Shown piece after piece: positions 8,706-18,311 of a DNA stretch of 64,000 nt. Each line of letters opens with the position of its first letter. Positions within the stretch are counted from its first letter, which is position 1. The notes below the pieces were generated by a model, which worked only from the letters and a program-made list of their open reading frames with translations, was not told where the DNA came from and made no database searches. Source of the stretch: Mesorhizobium norvegicum (GTDB taxonomy: Bacteria > Pseudomonadota > Alphaproteobacteria > Rhizobiales > Rhizobiaceae). The stretch is taken from NCBI RefSeq assembly GCF_004919685.1, contig NZ_SMYZ01000031.1, forward strand, positions 34,405-98,404. The letters run 5' to 3'. Both the position numbers and the translations under genes were made by a program.

Positions 8706-10283
8706 CTATTTCGCCAGCCAGACGTCAGCGAAGTTTTCGTCGGTGCCCAAGCCGGTCGTGATCAGGTTTCGAACCTTGGCTCGGTAGAGCGTCGGAAAGA
8801 CGATGTCGTGCGTCCAGATGAGCGGCACGTCGGCGGAGATGATCTTCTGGGCTTGCGAATAGAGCGTCTTGCGCTTGTCGAAATCGTTCTCATGCGCGGC
8901 GTCGGCAAGAAGCTTGTCGACGGCCGGGTTGGAATAGCCATGCACGTTGCCGCCGGTCGTACCCGCATTGTCGCCTTCGAGCGTGGTGTAGGCGTAGCTG
9001 ATGCCGATCGCCGGGTCGGGCGTGGTGTAGACAAAGTTCTCGGCAAGGTCATAGTCGAAGGTGGTGAGCCGCTTGAACCAGCCCGGCACGTCGGTCGCCA
9101 CGATGTTGACCTTGATGCCGACAGGCGACAGCGCCTCCCGGATGTATTCCGCTTCCCGCTGCCACAACTCGCCATAGGGCAGCGGAACGAACTGAAGTTC
9201 GAAGCGCACGCCGTTGCCGTCGGGCTTCAGGCCGACCTCGTCGAGGATGGCATTCGCCTTGGCCGGATCGAATTCATATTTCGTCTCGACCGATGTGTCC
9301 TTGAACCGCGACAGGCGCGACAGCGGACCGTTGGTCTCGTGGCCAAATCCGCCAAAGATCGTGTCGATGATGAACTGGCGATCGATCGCATGCGCGATCG
9401 CCTGGCGCACACGCACATCGTCGAGCGGCTTGTGGCGATTGTTGAGGTGGATGTAGCCGACCGGCTGAAGAAATTCCCAGCCTGCTTCGGTCAGTTGCAC
9501 GCCATCGAGCCCGGCCAACCGCGTGATGTCGAAGTTCTCGACGTCGCCGGCGCGCAGCACATCCACCTGGCCGGTTTCGAAGGCGACGGCGCGGCTGTTG
9601 GCGTCAGGAATGACGTGGAAGAAGATGTCGTTTAGATGCGGCTTGCCGGCGTCCCAATAGTCGGGGTTGCGGACAAGGTGGATGAAGGACCCCTTCTTCC
9701 ACTCGGCGAATTTGAACGGACCGGTGCCGATGAACTTGCTGTTTGCCTCGGCAGTGCGGAAGTCCGTCACCCCTTCATAGAGATGGGCCGGCAGCACGGC
9801 GGTGTTGTGCACATAGATGAAGGCCGGGTACGGCGCCTTGAGCGTGAACGCCACAGTGTAGTCGTCCGGCGTGGCGATGTCCTTCACCTCCGCCAGATTG
9901 AGCCGCGAGCGGGCCTGAAGTGCGGGCAGAAATTTCTGGAAGCTGAACACCACGTCCTTGGCCGTGAAGGGCTGGCCGTCATGCCATTTGACGTCATGGC
10001 GCAGGTTGAAGGTGTAGACCAGGCCGTCATCGGAAATCGACCAGCTCTGCGCCAGCCGCGGCAGCGGCTTCAGATCGGCCGAATAGGTCAGCAGGCTCTC
10101 ATAGATCTTGTTGCCGACATAGGTCGTCGGGCCGAGGCGGTTGACGCCGACATTGACCGTCGGCGGCTCAGGCTGGACGATCAGATTGAGCGTCCCGCCT
10201 GCCTCCTGTGCCGCTAGTCCGGTCAGCGTCAGGAGCGTGACTGCCAGAGACAGCAGGATGGTTCGCAAGAGGCGGGAGATCAT
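8706..10283 (-). CDS. Peptide/opine-type ABC transporter substrate-binding protein (SBP family 5)
   Basis: This is a periplasmic binding protein (525 aa) of the DppA/OppA family 5. A Sec signal peptide (residues 1 to about 26, ending GLAAQEAGG) is followed by the family pattern: PEPPTVNVG, YESLLTYSADLKPLPRLAQSWSIS, and YTFNLRHDVKWHDGQPF. AAGGTGAATTCACG precedes the ATG at 10283. It is the first gene of the four-gene importer operon that ends at 5232. Family 5 proteins bind peptides but also opines, nickel complexes, glutathione and sugars, so peptide specificity should not be assumed. Confidence 0.92.
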   Translation of the reverse strand: MISRLLRTILLSLAVTLLTLTGLAAQEAGGTLNLIVQPEPPTVNVGVNRLGPTTYVGNKIYESLLTYSADLKPLPRLAQSWSISDDGLVYTFNLRHDVKWHDGQPFTAKDVVFSFQKFLPALQARSRLNLAEVKDIATPDDYTVAFTLKAPYPAFIYVHNTAVLPAHLYEGVTDFRTAEANSKFIGTGPFKFAEWKKGSFIHLVRNPDYWDAGKPHLNDIFFHVIPDANSRAVAFETGQVDVLRAGDVENFDITRLAGLDGVQLTEAGWEFLQPVGYIHLNNRHKPLDDVRVRQAIAHAIDRQFIIDTIFGGFGHETNGPLSRLSRFKDTSVETKYEFDPAKANAILDEVGLKPDGNGVRFELQFVPLPYGELWQREAEYIREALSPVGIKVNIVATDVPGWFKRLTTFDYDLAENFVYTTPDPAIGISYAYTTLEGDNAGTTGGNVHGYSNPAVDKLLADAAHENDFDKRKTLYSQAQKIISADVPLIWTHDIVFPTLYRAKVRNLITTGLGTDENFADVWLAK

Positions 10284-10408
10284 CGTGAATTCACCTTGTC
10301 GAATGATTGATCGCGGAGCCTGAGATGTCGGTCCGCGGGATAGTGGGGCTCCGCCGAATGACGCGGCTGACCTGCCCTGCGAATTGCGGCGTGAGTTTGT
10401 GCACTAAG

Positions 10409-10414
10409 ATTATA
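10409..10414 (-). promoter_or_regulatory. Possible -10 element of the 10283 operon
   Basis: A perfect TATAAT reads on the minus strand about 126 nt before the binding protein start. No convincing -35 box lies 16-18 nt upstream, so activator dependence or chance are both possible. The rest of the 239-nt gap shows nothing else clear. Confidence 0.3.
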
Positions 10415-10522
10415 GACAAAGGGGATTATGATAAGGGAACGTGCTTCATCGATGTCAGCCAGAGCGGATATTTTTCCCAATATCCGTGCTGAAATGAGAG
10501 CGAATTGCCTGATGACGGCCGG

Positions 10523-11515
10523 TCACGACTGGCTCGCCGGGTCGCGCCATCTGGTTATGATATCGACGGCGAAGGTGCAGAGCACGAACGATACCGCGGC
10601 GAAGATCGTCGTCCCGATGACGACCGGAAAGTCGCCCTCGAGCGCCGAGTTGATCGCCAGCCGGCCGACGCCGTCCAGCCCGAAGATCGTCTCGGTGACG
10701 ATCGCCCCGCCCATGATGACGGCAAGCTCCAGGCCACCGAGCGTGATCACCGGATTGAGGGCGGCCTTCAACGCATGATCGTAATAGACCCGCCATTCCG
10801 GAACACCCTTGGCGCGCGCGGTCCTTATGTAGTCCTCGCCCAGAATCTCGAGCATGCTTGCGCGGACCAGCTGCTGGAAAATGCCGATCTCGGCAAGCGC
10901 CAGCGTCAGCCACGGCAGCGCCAGATGGCGGGCCCATTCGAACGGATTTTCCGTCAGCGGCACATAACCGCTGCTCGGAAACCAGAAGATCCCATAGTTG
11001 GAGAGCTGGAAGAACAGGAAGTAGGAGATCAGGATGCCGGAGAGGAACGTTGGTACCGACAGGCTCACATAGGCGAAGCCCGATATCAGCCTGTCCAGCC
11101 AGGAGCCCTGCCGGCGCGCGGCAATCACGCCAAGCAGGATCGAGAGCGTCATCCAGATGACGACCGCACCAAGGGCCAGCGAAAGCGTCACCGGCACCTT
11201 GGACAGGATGAGGTCGGTCACCGGGGTCTGCTTGCGGAAGGAGTAGCCCAGCGCCGGCGGCCAGTGCGCGATCCCCATCGGCGCGCCCTGGATGTCGGGG
11301 CCGCGATAGAGGTAGTACCACAACTGCAGATACCACGGCTCGTTGAGCCGCAGCGCGTGCGCAATGGCATCGATCGCCTGCTGGCTGGCGTTGCGCGGCG
11401 CCAGCATCACGGCCGGATTGCGATAGGCTATGCGGGTGATGAAGAAGGCGATCACCAGCACGATCAGCAGCGTCGAGAGCGCCCGGAAGATCAGCCCGCC
11501 TGTGTGCCGGATCAT
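10523..11515 (-). CDS. Oligopeptide-type ABC transporter permease, DppB-like
   Basis: This is the last gene of a second peptide-type importer (330 aa). It has the DppB-type first membrane segment (ALSTLLIVLVIAFFITRIAYRNPAV), which lacks the usual RLxPGDP wording, and the coupling loop RTARAKGVPEWRVYYDHALK near residue 230. It starts 4 nt after the stop of the DppC-like gene. The binding protein, fused ATPase and DppC-like gene lie immediately upstream on the same strand. Confidence 0.9.
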   Translation of the reverse strand: MIRHTGGLIFRALSTLLIVLVIAFFITRIAYRNPAVMLAPRNASQQAIDAIAHALRLNEPWYLQLWYYLYRGPDIQGAPMGIAHWPPALGYSFRKQTPVTDLILSKVPVTLSLALGAVVIWMTLSILLGVIAARRQGSWLDRLISGFAYVSLSVPTFLSGILISYFLFFQLSNYGIFWFPSSGYVPLTENPFEWARHLALPWLTLALAEIGIFQQLVRASMLEILGEDYIRTARAKGVPEWRVYYDHALKAALNPVITLGGLELAVIMGGAIVTETIFGLDGVGRLAINSALEGDFPVVIGTTIFAAVSFVLCTFAVDIITRWRDPASQS

Positions 11516-11519
11516 GGCG

Positions 11520-12158
11520 TCACCCGCCGCGGCGATGGGGATCGAGGACGTTGCGCAGGCCGGCGCTCAGCTTGTTGAACCCGGCCACGGTCAGAAACAG
11601 CGCGATGCCGGGGCCGAGCAAGAACCAGGGCTGCAACTGGTAGAGGGAGGAGCGCTGCGCCTCGGCGATCATGTTGCCCCAGCTCGGCTGCGGCGCCTGC
11701 ACGCCGACGCCGAGGAAAGAGAGCGTCGCTTCGGCGATGATGTTGGTCGGCAGTTGCACCGCCCAGTAGACCAGGATCACCGGCGCGATGTTGGGCAGGA
11801 TTTCGCGCACGATGATCCTGGTCTTCGAGGCGCCGATCGTCTGCGCGGCTTCGACCAACGGGCTGCGGCGCAAGACGAGCACAAGGCCACGCGTCAGCCG
11901 GGCGAAATACGTCCAGGAAAACAGGGTGATGATCAGGACGACCACCAGCGAAGGCGACACGAGCGGCTTGCCGTCGGCACCCCGGTTCAGCGACAGAAGG
12001 CTGAGCGCGGTGACGAAGCCTATGATCAGCGCGCCAATGCGAAAGGACCGTTCGCGCAGCAGCGCTCGCAGAAGCAGCGACCTGTAGGATTTCACGACCT
12101 CGCCATGCCCTAGCAGGACATGATCCTGGACGGACGCCAGGGCACGCATCTCAGGCAT
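11520..12158 (-). CDS. Shortened DppC-like ABC transporter permease with an internal gap
   Basis: The C-terminal two thirds match a DppC-type permease: FSWTYFARLTRGLVL, then the coupling loop AAQTIGASKTRIIVREILPN, then ATLSFLGVGVQAPQPSWGNM. The N-terminal segment RSFRIGALIIGFVTALSLLSL looks like the usual first membrane helix. Between them the family normally has about 80-90 residues, including the FGTDxxGRD loop and about two helices; here they are missing and the two parts are directly joined. The product is 212 aa against the usual 270-300. ATG at 12158 overlaps the ATPase gene by 8 nt; ATG at 12149 is an alternative. It may be non-functional, a real minimal variant, or an assembly deletion. 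Confidence 0.8.
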   Translation of the reverse strand: MPEMRALASVQDHVLLGHGEVVKSYRSLLLRALLRERSFRIGALIIGFVTALSLLSLNRGADGKPLVSPSLVVVLIITLFSWTYFARLTRGLVLVLRRSPLVEAAQTIGASKTRIIVREILPNIAPVILVYWAVQLPTNIIAEATLSFLGVGVQAPQPSWGNMIAEAQRSSLYQLQPWFLLGPGIALFLTVAGFNKLSAGLRNVLDPHRRGG

Positions 12159-13797
12159 GCGCGGCGATCCGCTCGGGAACCGGGTTGCGCTGCAGAGCCT
12201 TGCCCGGGATCGCGTCTATCAGCTTGATTGTGTAGGGATGCCGGGGAGCGCCGAAGACACGGGCTGTCTCGCCGGCTTCCACGATGACGCCCTTCTCCAG
12301 CACAATGACGCGATCGCACAGTTCCGACACGACACCCAGATCATGCGAGATGAACAGCAGCGACAGGCCTCGCTGCCGGCGAATGGTCCGCAGCAGTTTG
12401 ATGATCTTCGCCTGCGTCGTGATGTCCAGTGCCGATACGGGCTCGTCGGCGACGATCAGCGAGGGTTCGAGCGCAATGGCGCGCGCTATGGCGACGCGCT
12501 GCCGCTGGCCACCGGAAAGCTGGGCCGGGAAACGGTCCAGCACGTCTTCGGGAAGTTCGACGTCGCGCACCAAGTCTTCGACGCGCCTGCGTATCGCCGC
12601 CGCGTCCAGTTTGGTGCCGATGATGAAGGGTTCCGCCAGAATGGACCGGATGCGCCGCCGCGGGTTGAGGCTCGCATAGGGATCCTGAAAGATGACCTGT
12701 ATGTCCGACCTCAATTGCCGGTCGATGGCGACGCCGCCGCGACCCGGACGCGAATAGATACGCTCGCGCAACGAGATGCTGCCCTCGTCCGGCCGGTCGA
12801 GGCCGGCGATCAGCCGGCCGATCGTCGACTTGCCGGAGCCGGATTCGCCGACGAGGCCGACAATCTCGTTCTCGCGGACGGTGAACGAGATATTCTGGAG
12901 CACCGGCCTGATCAGACCGCCTGCGGCGGAGCGGCCCGCAAAGGAGCGCGCGATTGCCGAGACGGAGAGCAAATCGGGCATCGACGGCAGCGCCGGGAGT
13001 AGCGACGGTCGCGCCGCGCGTGCAACAAGGCCGCCAAGCCGCGCCGCACCGAGCAGCTCCCTGGTGTAGGCCTGGCGCGGTGCCCTGTAGATCAGCTCGG
13101 CCGGCGCCTGCTCCACCACATGCCCCGCGCGCATCACCAGGACATCGTCGGCAATGTCCGAAACGACGGCCAGGTCGTGGCTGACGAAGATCATTGCCGT
13201 GCCGTGGTCCTGCTGAATTCGCTTCAGCAGATCGAGGATCGACGCCTGCACGGTCACGTCGAGCGCCGTCGTCGGCTCATCGGCGATGATCAGGCCGGGA
13301 TTGAGCGCGATCGCCGCTGCGATCATCACGCGCTGGCGCATGCCGCCTGAGAACTGCCTGGGATAATCGTTCACGCGGGCCAAGGGATCGGGAATACCGA
13401 CATCGGCCAAAAGATCGAGAACGCGCTCCCGCAATTCCCCGCGTCCCACCTTGCGGTGCGCGGTGATCGCTTCCGCGATCTGCTGGCCGATCGTCTTCAG
13501 CGGATGAAGGTTGCTGAGCGGATCCTGGAAGATGAAGCCGATGTCGGCGCCTCTCCGCCGGCGCAGGTCGCCGGCGGAGAGGCCCAGTATCTCATCGCCC
13601 TTGTGCAGCACGCTGCCGCGAACGCTCGCCTGCGGTGGCAGAAGGCCGGTGGCGCCGAGCAGCGACACGCTCTTGCCCGAGCCCGATTCGCCGACGATGG
13701 CGAGCGTCCTGCCGGGCTCGACGGCGAACGAGACGCCGTGCACCACGTCCACGGCGCCGAATGCGACGCGCAGATCGGCGACGGAGAAGATGGGCAC
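12151..13797 (-). CDS. Oligopeptide-type ABC transporter, fused double ATP-binding protein
   Basis: This fused ATPase pair (548 aa) drives the second peptide-type importer. Both halves are complete: Walker [10 protein letters not shown] and signature FSGGMRQR in the first, Walker [10 protein letters not shown] and signature LSGGQRQR in the second, with LIIADEP and LIVADEP Walker B motifs. I chose the GTG at 13797 because AAAGGAGG lies 6-7 nt before it; the frame stays open far upstream, but only inside the binding protein gene. It follows that gene by 28 nt and overlaps the DppC-like gene. Confidence 0.92.
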   Translation of the reverse strand: MPIFSVADLRVAFGAVDVVHGVSFAVEPGRTLAIVGESGSGKSVSLLGATGLLPPQASVRGSVLHKGDEILGLSAGDLRRRRGADIGFIFQDPLSNLHPLKTIGQQIAEAITAHRKVGRGELRERVLDLLADVGIPDPLARVNDYPRQFSGGMRQRVMIAAAIALNPGLIIADEPTTALDVTVQASILDLLKRIQQDHGTAMIFVSHDLAVVSDIADDVLVMRAGHVVEQAPAELIYRAPRQAYTRELLGAARLGGLVARAARPSLLPALPSMPDLLSVSAIARSFAGRSAAGGLIRPVLQNISFTVRENEIVGLVGESGSGKSTIGRLIAGLDRPDEGSISLRERIYSRPGRGGVAIDRQLRSDIQVIFQDPYASLNPRRRIRSILAEPFIIGTKLDAAAIRRRVEDLVRDVELPEDVLDRFPAQLSGGQRQRVAIARAIALEPSLIVADEPVSALDITTQAKIIKLLRTIRRQRGLSLLFISHDLGVVSELCDRVIVLEKGVIVEAGETARVFGAPRHPYTIKLIDAIPGKALQRNPVPERIAAHA

Positions 13798-13825
13798 GCG
13801 CGCCTCCTTTTGCCGGTCCGGCTTG

Positions 13826-15583
13826 CTACTGCTTGAGAGCGATGTTGGTGATGTCGGCGTTGACGGCCAGCGATGACCACACCCAGTTGGCGAGGCGATC
13901 GGAGGTGACCACGACCTTGCGCTTCTCGAACAACGGGATCCAAGGCAGGTCGGCGGAGACGAGCTTGTCGGCCTTGGTCCAGATCGGCCCCGGATCGTCG
14001 GACGGATAGGCCTGCGCCGCGAGCTTGTTGAGTTCCGGATTGCTGTAGCAGATGGCGTGGACATTGCCGGTGCCGCAAGGTGCCGCGTCCGAGTTCAACC
14101 AGCCGCCGAGCAACATGCGCGTGCTCGGTCCCTGCCAATCGGGCGAGAAGGTGCCGCCCAGGGAAAGATCCCAACGGCTCTTCGGATCCTGGATGAAGGC
14201 GTACCACTGCGTGGGCGGGATCGGGATCAAATTGAGGGTTATGCCCGCCGCTTCCAGATCCTCCTTCGCGGTCACCGCAATCGCTTCGAACTGTGCGTTG
14301 CCGCGATAGATGGCGTCGAAGGCAATGCCGTTCGGATAGCCCGCCTCGGCAAGCAATTGCTTGGCCCTGGCCGGGTCACCCCTGTAGCTCTCGGTCGGAT
14401 ACGGGTCGAACTTCTCGTAACCGAGGATGGTCGAGGTGATGATCTGGGTCAGCGGCACGGCGCCGATCGAACCGGCCTGGGTCTGCGCCAGATGCTCGCG
14501 GTTCACCGCATAGGTCAGCGCCTGCCGGACCTTCAGCTTGCGCAGTGCCTCGGCCCCATCGCTCTTGACCTCAGGCCGCTGATTGAAGGTGATGAAGTTC
14601 GCCGATCCACTGTTCGTCACATGGATGTTGGGGCTCTTCTGCGACAGGAAGCGCTGGATCGTCGGGATGGGCGGGATGTCGAGATAGAGCGACAGATCAG
14701 CCTCGCCGGCGATGATCTTCTGGACGACGCTGTCCTCGCTGTTGGCGGTGAAATCGACGTCGATCTCGTCGGCATAGGCCTTGCGCGCCTGGTCGGACTC
14801 CGGCTTGAAATTCTTTGCCTTCTTCAGGACCAGCTTCTGGCCCTGCTCGTAGGTGTCGACATAGTACGGACCGCTGGATGGCAGGTTCTTGCGCGACTCC
14901 AGCGAGTCGGGGAAATATTTGGACGCGATCTCCGGCGCCACCGGCGACACGAAGTTCATCGAAAGGATGTTGAGGAAGTCGTAGTTCTTGGTGTCCGACT
15001 TGATGACCAGCGTGTGATCGTCGGGCGCCGAGACGCCGGCAATCTCATGCGTGTCGGTGAAAGCCTTGGTCGCCGCGAGGTCGCCAGTCGGCACTTTCGC
15101 GAATTCCTTGCAATAGTCGACGAAGCCGGAGATCACGAGGTTGAAGTAGTTGATGGCGGCGACCTGCTTGTTGGGATCACAGAAGCGTTTGACGCCATAG
15201 ACAAAATCGCTGGCGACGATCTTGCGCTCGAGGCTGCCGGAAAAGAACACGTCGTCCTTCAGATGGAAGGTGTAGACCTTGCCGTCGTCGCTGATGTCCC
15301 AGGACTTGGCGAGATCCGGTACGAGTGTGGTGTCCTCCTTGAGGCCGGCGGGCGAGCCGGGATAGGTCACCAGCTGACGCGTCGTCGCGCGCAGGATTTC
15401 CCAGGAATCGATGCTGTACCCGGTGAGCGGATCGAACGCATCGAGGTCGGACTGGATCGAAGCAATCCGCAGGACTCCTCCAGGCTTCAGATCTTCCGCC
15501 TGCGCGGAAGCGCCGAGAACAGAGAGCGCCATCAGGCCGCCTGCAATGCCTTTAAATAGGTTAAGCGCAACTTTTGTTGCCAT
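13826..15583 (-). CDS. Oligopeptide-type ABC transporter substrate-binding protein (SBP family 5)
   Basis: This is the periplasmic receptor of the second peptide-type importer (585 aa), longer than DppA-like proteins and closer in size to larger OppA/MppA-like members. A Sec signal peptide (KGIAGGLMALSVLGASAQAE) is followed by LKPGGVLRIASIQSDLDAFDP and PDLAKSWDISDDGKVYTFHL. I chose the ATG at 15583, preceded by GGAGAGAAGTA; the longer frame to 15643 has no ribosome binding site. An AT-rich 125-nt gap separates it from the acetyltransferase gene upstream and probably carries its own promoter. Confidence 0.92.
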   Translation of the reverse strand: MATKVALNLFKGIAGGLMALSVLGASAQAEDLKPGGVLRIASIQSDLDAFDPLTGYSIDSWEILRATTRQLVTYPGSPAGLKEDTTLVPDLAKSWDISDDGKVYTFHLKDDVFFSGSLERKIVASDFVYGVKRFCDPNKQVAAINYFNLVISGFVDYCKEFAKVPTGDLAATKAFTDTHEIAGVSAPDDHTLVIKSDTKNYDFLNILSMNFVSPVAPEIASKYFPDSLESRKNLPSSGPYYVDTYEQGQKLVLKKAKNFKPESDQARKAYADEIDVDFTANSEDSVVQKIIAGEADLSLYLDIPPIPTIQRFLSQKSPNIHVTNSGSANFITFNQRPEVKSDGAEALRKLKVRQALTYAVNREHLAQTQAGSIGAVPLTQIITSTILGYEKFDPYPTESYRGDPARAKQLLAEAGYPNGIAFDAIYRGNAQFEAIAVTAKEDLEAAGITLNLIPIPPTQWYAFIQDPKSRWDLSLGGTFSPDWQGPSTRMLLGGWLNSDAAPCGTGNVHAICYSNPELNKLAAQAYPSDDPGPIWTKADKLVSADLPWIPLFEKRKVVVTSDRLANWVWSSLAVNADITNIALKQ

Positions 15584-15708
15584 TACTTCTCTCCAGTTTA
15601 CAAATAAATTCTTCGCACTACCATTGCAGTAAGCAGTTATCATTTAGAGATAAAATTACCTATTTTTCTAATACGCTTTCAAATTACTTTTTATATTAGC
15701 ACCGCCTG
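15584..15708 (-). promoter_or_regulatory. AT-rich promoter-bearing gap before the second peptide-type importer
   Basis: This 125-nt stretch is much richer in A and T than anything near it and separates the acetyltransferase stop from the binding protein start, both on the minus strand. It contains several AT runs that could act as -10 elements, but I cannot single out one promoter. The base composition is the only direct evidence. Confidence 0.35.
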
Positions 15709-16926
15709 TCAAAACATTGTTCCGGAATGCGGCAAGGCCGGCGCCGTGAACAGCGTATCGAGCGTTTCGACCGCGGCCCTGTCGAAGGCATCGAGGCGAC
15801 CGGCCTGCGCTAGCTGCCACCACTTCACGCCGCCGAGATAGGCCGCGGAAACCGCGGCCACGTCCGTCACCACGGCGGCGGACAGATTGGTGCGCTCGGC
15901 CCCCTCCGCCGAGAGGCGCAACCGGGTCGCGTTCTCGGGCAGGATGGCATCGGAGACTTCCAAAACGACGCTGTCACGTCCGGCATAGGTTCGCGCCGTC
16001 AGCGCCTTTTCCACGTCCAGGAGCCGCAGCCATGTTTCGTCGCGCACCGCCGATACGCGAACGCTTCGAAAATCCTCGAACAGCCATGGCAGCAGATCGT
16101 CCGCGGGACGACTCCAGAAGACGATGCGATGCGGGAGGTCGACTGCGAGCAGATGCGCGACCAGCGCGACATAGGCAGCCGGACTGTAGGCCACGATGTC
16201 GTCGACCACGATGGTGCGTTCCGAGCTGGTGAACCAGCTGTCGAGGCCGACAGGGTGATAGCGCACGAACCCGGTTTCCGAACCCTTCTCGCCGTGAACG
16301 GCGACGTAGGCCGGCGCGCCGCTGTGCGTCTGGCGCAACGCCTGGAAATCCCACCAATAGGCCGAGCGCGTGATGACGCCTGCGCGTGGAGCAGGCTGGC
16401 CTGCATAGATGCGCGCCTGTATTGCCCAGGCATCGTCACTGTCGATCAGGCGAATCTGGTCCCTGGACGTCAGCCCTGCCCGCAAACGCGCGCGCTGGGT
16501 GTCGACCTCGAAGCTGACCGAAGTGTTGGCGATCGCATAGCCGAAATTGCCGTAAATGCGCGCATCGGAGGCCCGCAAGGTGGCCGCGGCCTCGCCCTGC
16601 TCGCGGGCGGCGCGAAGCTGCGCCTTGAATAGCGCCGTGGCGGCGCCACGCCGCGTATGGGTGGGCAGCACGCCGACATGGGTGACGGCGGCCTGCGGCA
16701 GCCAGGCGCCGCCGGGAACCGCGATCCGTCCCGAATAGGAGTCGGTGGTGCCAACGAGCGTCTCACCATCAAACGCGCCCCAGGTGCGATCCGGCTCGAA
16801 CAGTCTGTCGATCAGCGCGTCGTCGATCGGGCCGAGCGGCGGCAGGCCGACCATGGCCGTGCGGAAGGTGCGCGCCGCCTGCGCGAGCTCGGCCTTCCCG
16901 GTCAGCAGGCGCACATCCGATATCAT
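15709..16926 (-). CDS. Eis-like GNAT N-acetyltransferase
   Basis: This is a 405-aa acetyltransferase of the Eis type: an N-terminal GNAT domain, a second GNAT-like domain and a C-terminal sterol-carrier-like domain. The acetyl-CoA loop is visible (VLPTHTRRGAATALF, about residues 85-100). ARIYGNFGYAIA corresponds to the Eis segment carrying the catalytic tyrosine, and the protein ends in Phe (SGTMF) as mycobacterial Eis does, where the terminal carboxylate is catalytic. ATG at 16926 overlaps the preceding gene in an ATGA, so it is the last gene of the monooxygenase operon. It may N-acetylate an amine-bearing intermediate of that pathway; this is inference. Confidence 0.85.
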   Translation of the reverse strand: MISDVRLLTGKAELAQAARTFRTAMVGLPPLGPIDDALIDRLFEPDRTWGAFDGETLVGTTDSYSGRIAVPGGAWLPQAAVTHVGVLPTHTRRGAATALFKAQLRAAREQGEAAATLRASDARIYGNFGYAIANTSVSFEVDTQRARLRAGLTSRDQIRLIDSDDAWAIQARIYAGQPAPRAGVITRSAYWWDFQALRQTHSGAPAYVAVHGEKGSETGFVRYHPVGLDSWFTSSERTIVVDDIVAYSPAAYVALVAHLLAVDLPHRIVFWSRPADDLLPWLFEDFRSVRVSAVRDETWLRLLDVEKALTARTYAGRDSVVLEVSDAILPENATRLRLSAEGAERTNLSAAVVTDVAAVSAAYLGGVKWWQLAQAGRLDAFDRAAVETLDTLFTAPALPHSGTMF

Positions 16927-18200
16927 GACGCTTTCCGCGTCAGCACGGCTTCCGGCCCCTGCTCTTCCGGCTTGCGTGCTTCCGGCTGGGGTGGTTGCGC
17001 ATAGGTGCGCGGCCTGGGCAGCGTTTCGGCCAGCAGATATGTGCCGACCTCGCGCGCCCGGTAGGAGACCGGATCGTGGACGGTATGGGTGCGGGCGTTG
17101 CGCCAATAGATGTCGAGGCCATATTTGTTGGCCGTCGAGCGCGCGCCCGTCGCTTCGAAGATGCGTGCGGTGACGTCGAGCACGACGTCGTTAGCGACGA
17201 TCTTGCCCTGGTCGATGATCGTTGCGAGTTCGCCCCATTGCTGCTCAGTGATTGACGGGCCGGCATGCAGTGCCGCCTCGTAGAGCGCCGCGGCCTTGTC
17301 GGCGATCGCAATGCCCGCCGCTATGCCGGCGGAGAGCCGGCCGAACAGAACCAGATGGTAGGGATCGTCGATCGCTCGCTCCAGCCCGGACTCAGGCCAA
17401 GGCCGGCCGAAGCGGCGGACATGGTCGGCGGCGGCGGCAAGGGCGCCCTCGGCGATGCCGAGATAGAAATTGACGAAGATGAGCTGGCTGAACAGAACGC
17501 GCAGGCCGTCGCGCAATTCGACATCGCCCTCATAGTCGTCGAGAGCGCTCAGCAGCTCGTCCTCGAAGACTTCGACACGGTCGAAAGTGACGCTGCCGCT
17601 CGCCGTCAGCCTCTGGCCGAGATTGTCCCAGTCACCGCCGAAGCTGATGCCCTTGCGCGTCGGCGGGATCTGATAGTGGGCGCGTTTGCCGTTGTCCCAC
17701 AGGCTGACGGTGATGACCTGCGCCACCGACGCACCGGTGGCGAAGGTGCGCTTGCCGTTCAGGAAGCGGCGGCCGCCGACATACTCGATCTCGTTCCACT
17801 GGTCGCGTGGGTTGCTGACGCCGCCCTGGAACCAGCCTTGCGCGCCGACGCCGCGCGCCGTCTTTTCCCACTGCTGGCGCGTGCCGAGAATGTAGGTCCA
17901 GACGCCGTTGGAATAGTGGTAGGCGATCAGTTGCCCGATCGAGCCGTCGGCCGCTGCAATGATGCGGCTGATCTTGAGCGCCTGGACGAGGTTTGCGCCG
18001 GCGCCGCCAAATTCGCGCGGCGCAGCAAGCCCAAGCAGGCCGCTGTCGCGCAGCAGCGCCAGCTCTTCCACCGGATCCTTGTTTGCCCTGTCGCGTTCGA
18101 GCGCCGTCGCCGCAAGTTGCCGCGCCACGTTGCGGGCCTTCTCGGCCCAGGTCTCGAATTCGGCGTCGCTGAGGCCCGGATAAATCTGAATGTCCGACAT
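16923..18200 (-). CDS. Acyl-CoA dehydrogenase-like flavoprotein monooxygenase (SfnB/DszC type), copy 2
   Basis: The protein (425 aa) has the acyl-CoA dehydrogenase fold, with an all-alpha start, the substrate/flavin region around GWFQGGVSNPRDQ and RTFATGASVAQVITV, and SFGGDWDNLGQRLTASGSVTF. This subgroup includes SfnB and DszC, flavin-dependent enzymes of organosulfur metabolism, rather than fatty-acid oxidation. I start at the ATG at 18200 (GAGAAGACA before it). It lies 111 nt after its LLM partner and overlaps the acetyltransferase gene. It probably needs reduced flavin from a reductase encoded elsewhere. Confidence 0.85.
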   Translation of the reverse strand: MSDIQIYPGLSDAEFETWAEKARNVARQLAATALERDRANKDPVEELALLRDSGLLGLAAPREFGGAGANLVQALKISRIIAAADGSIGQLIAYHYSNGVWTYILGTRQQWEKTARGVGAQGWFQGGVSNPRDQWNEIEYVGGRRFLNGKRTFATGASVAQVITVSLWDNGKRAHYQIPPTRKGISFGGDWDNLGQRLTASGSVTFDRVEVFEDELLSALDDYEGDVELRDGLRVLFSQLIFVNFYLGIAEGALAAAADHVRRFGRPWPESGLERAIDDPYHLVLFGRLSAGIAAGIAIADKAAALYEAALHAGPSITEQQWGELATIIDQGKIVANDVVLDVTARIFEATGARSTANKYGLDIYWRNARTHTVHDPVSYRAREVGTYLLAETLPRPRTYAQPPQPEARKPEEQGPEAVLTRKAS

Positions 18201-18311
18201 TGTCTTCTCGTCATGCTCCATTGTCGCGGCCACAAGAGGCCGCACATGTTTCAGGCTGCGAGCAGCCCCTTCGATCTCAGGATCGCCAGCGCGCCTTCGG
18301 CGAAATGCGGC

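Noticed and set aside
14057..15559. A 500-codon open frame on the plus strand
   Set aside because: It is antisense to the peptide binding protein gene, which has clear family motifs and a ribosome binding site.
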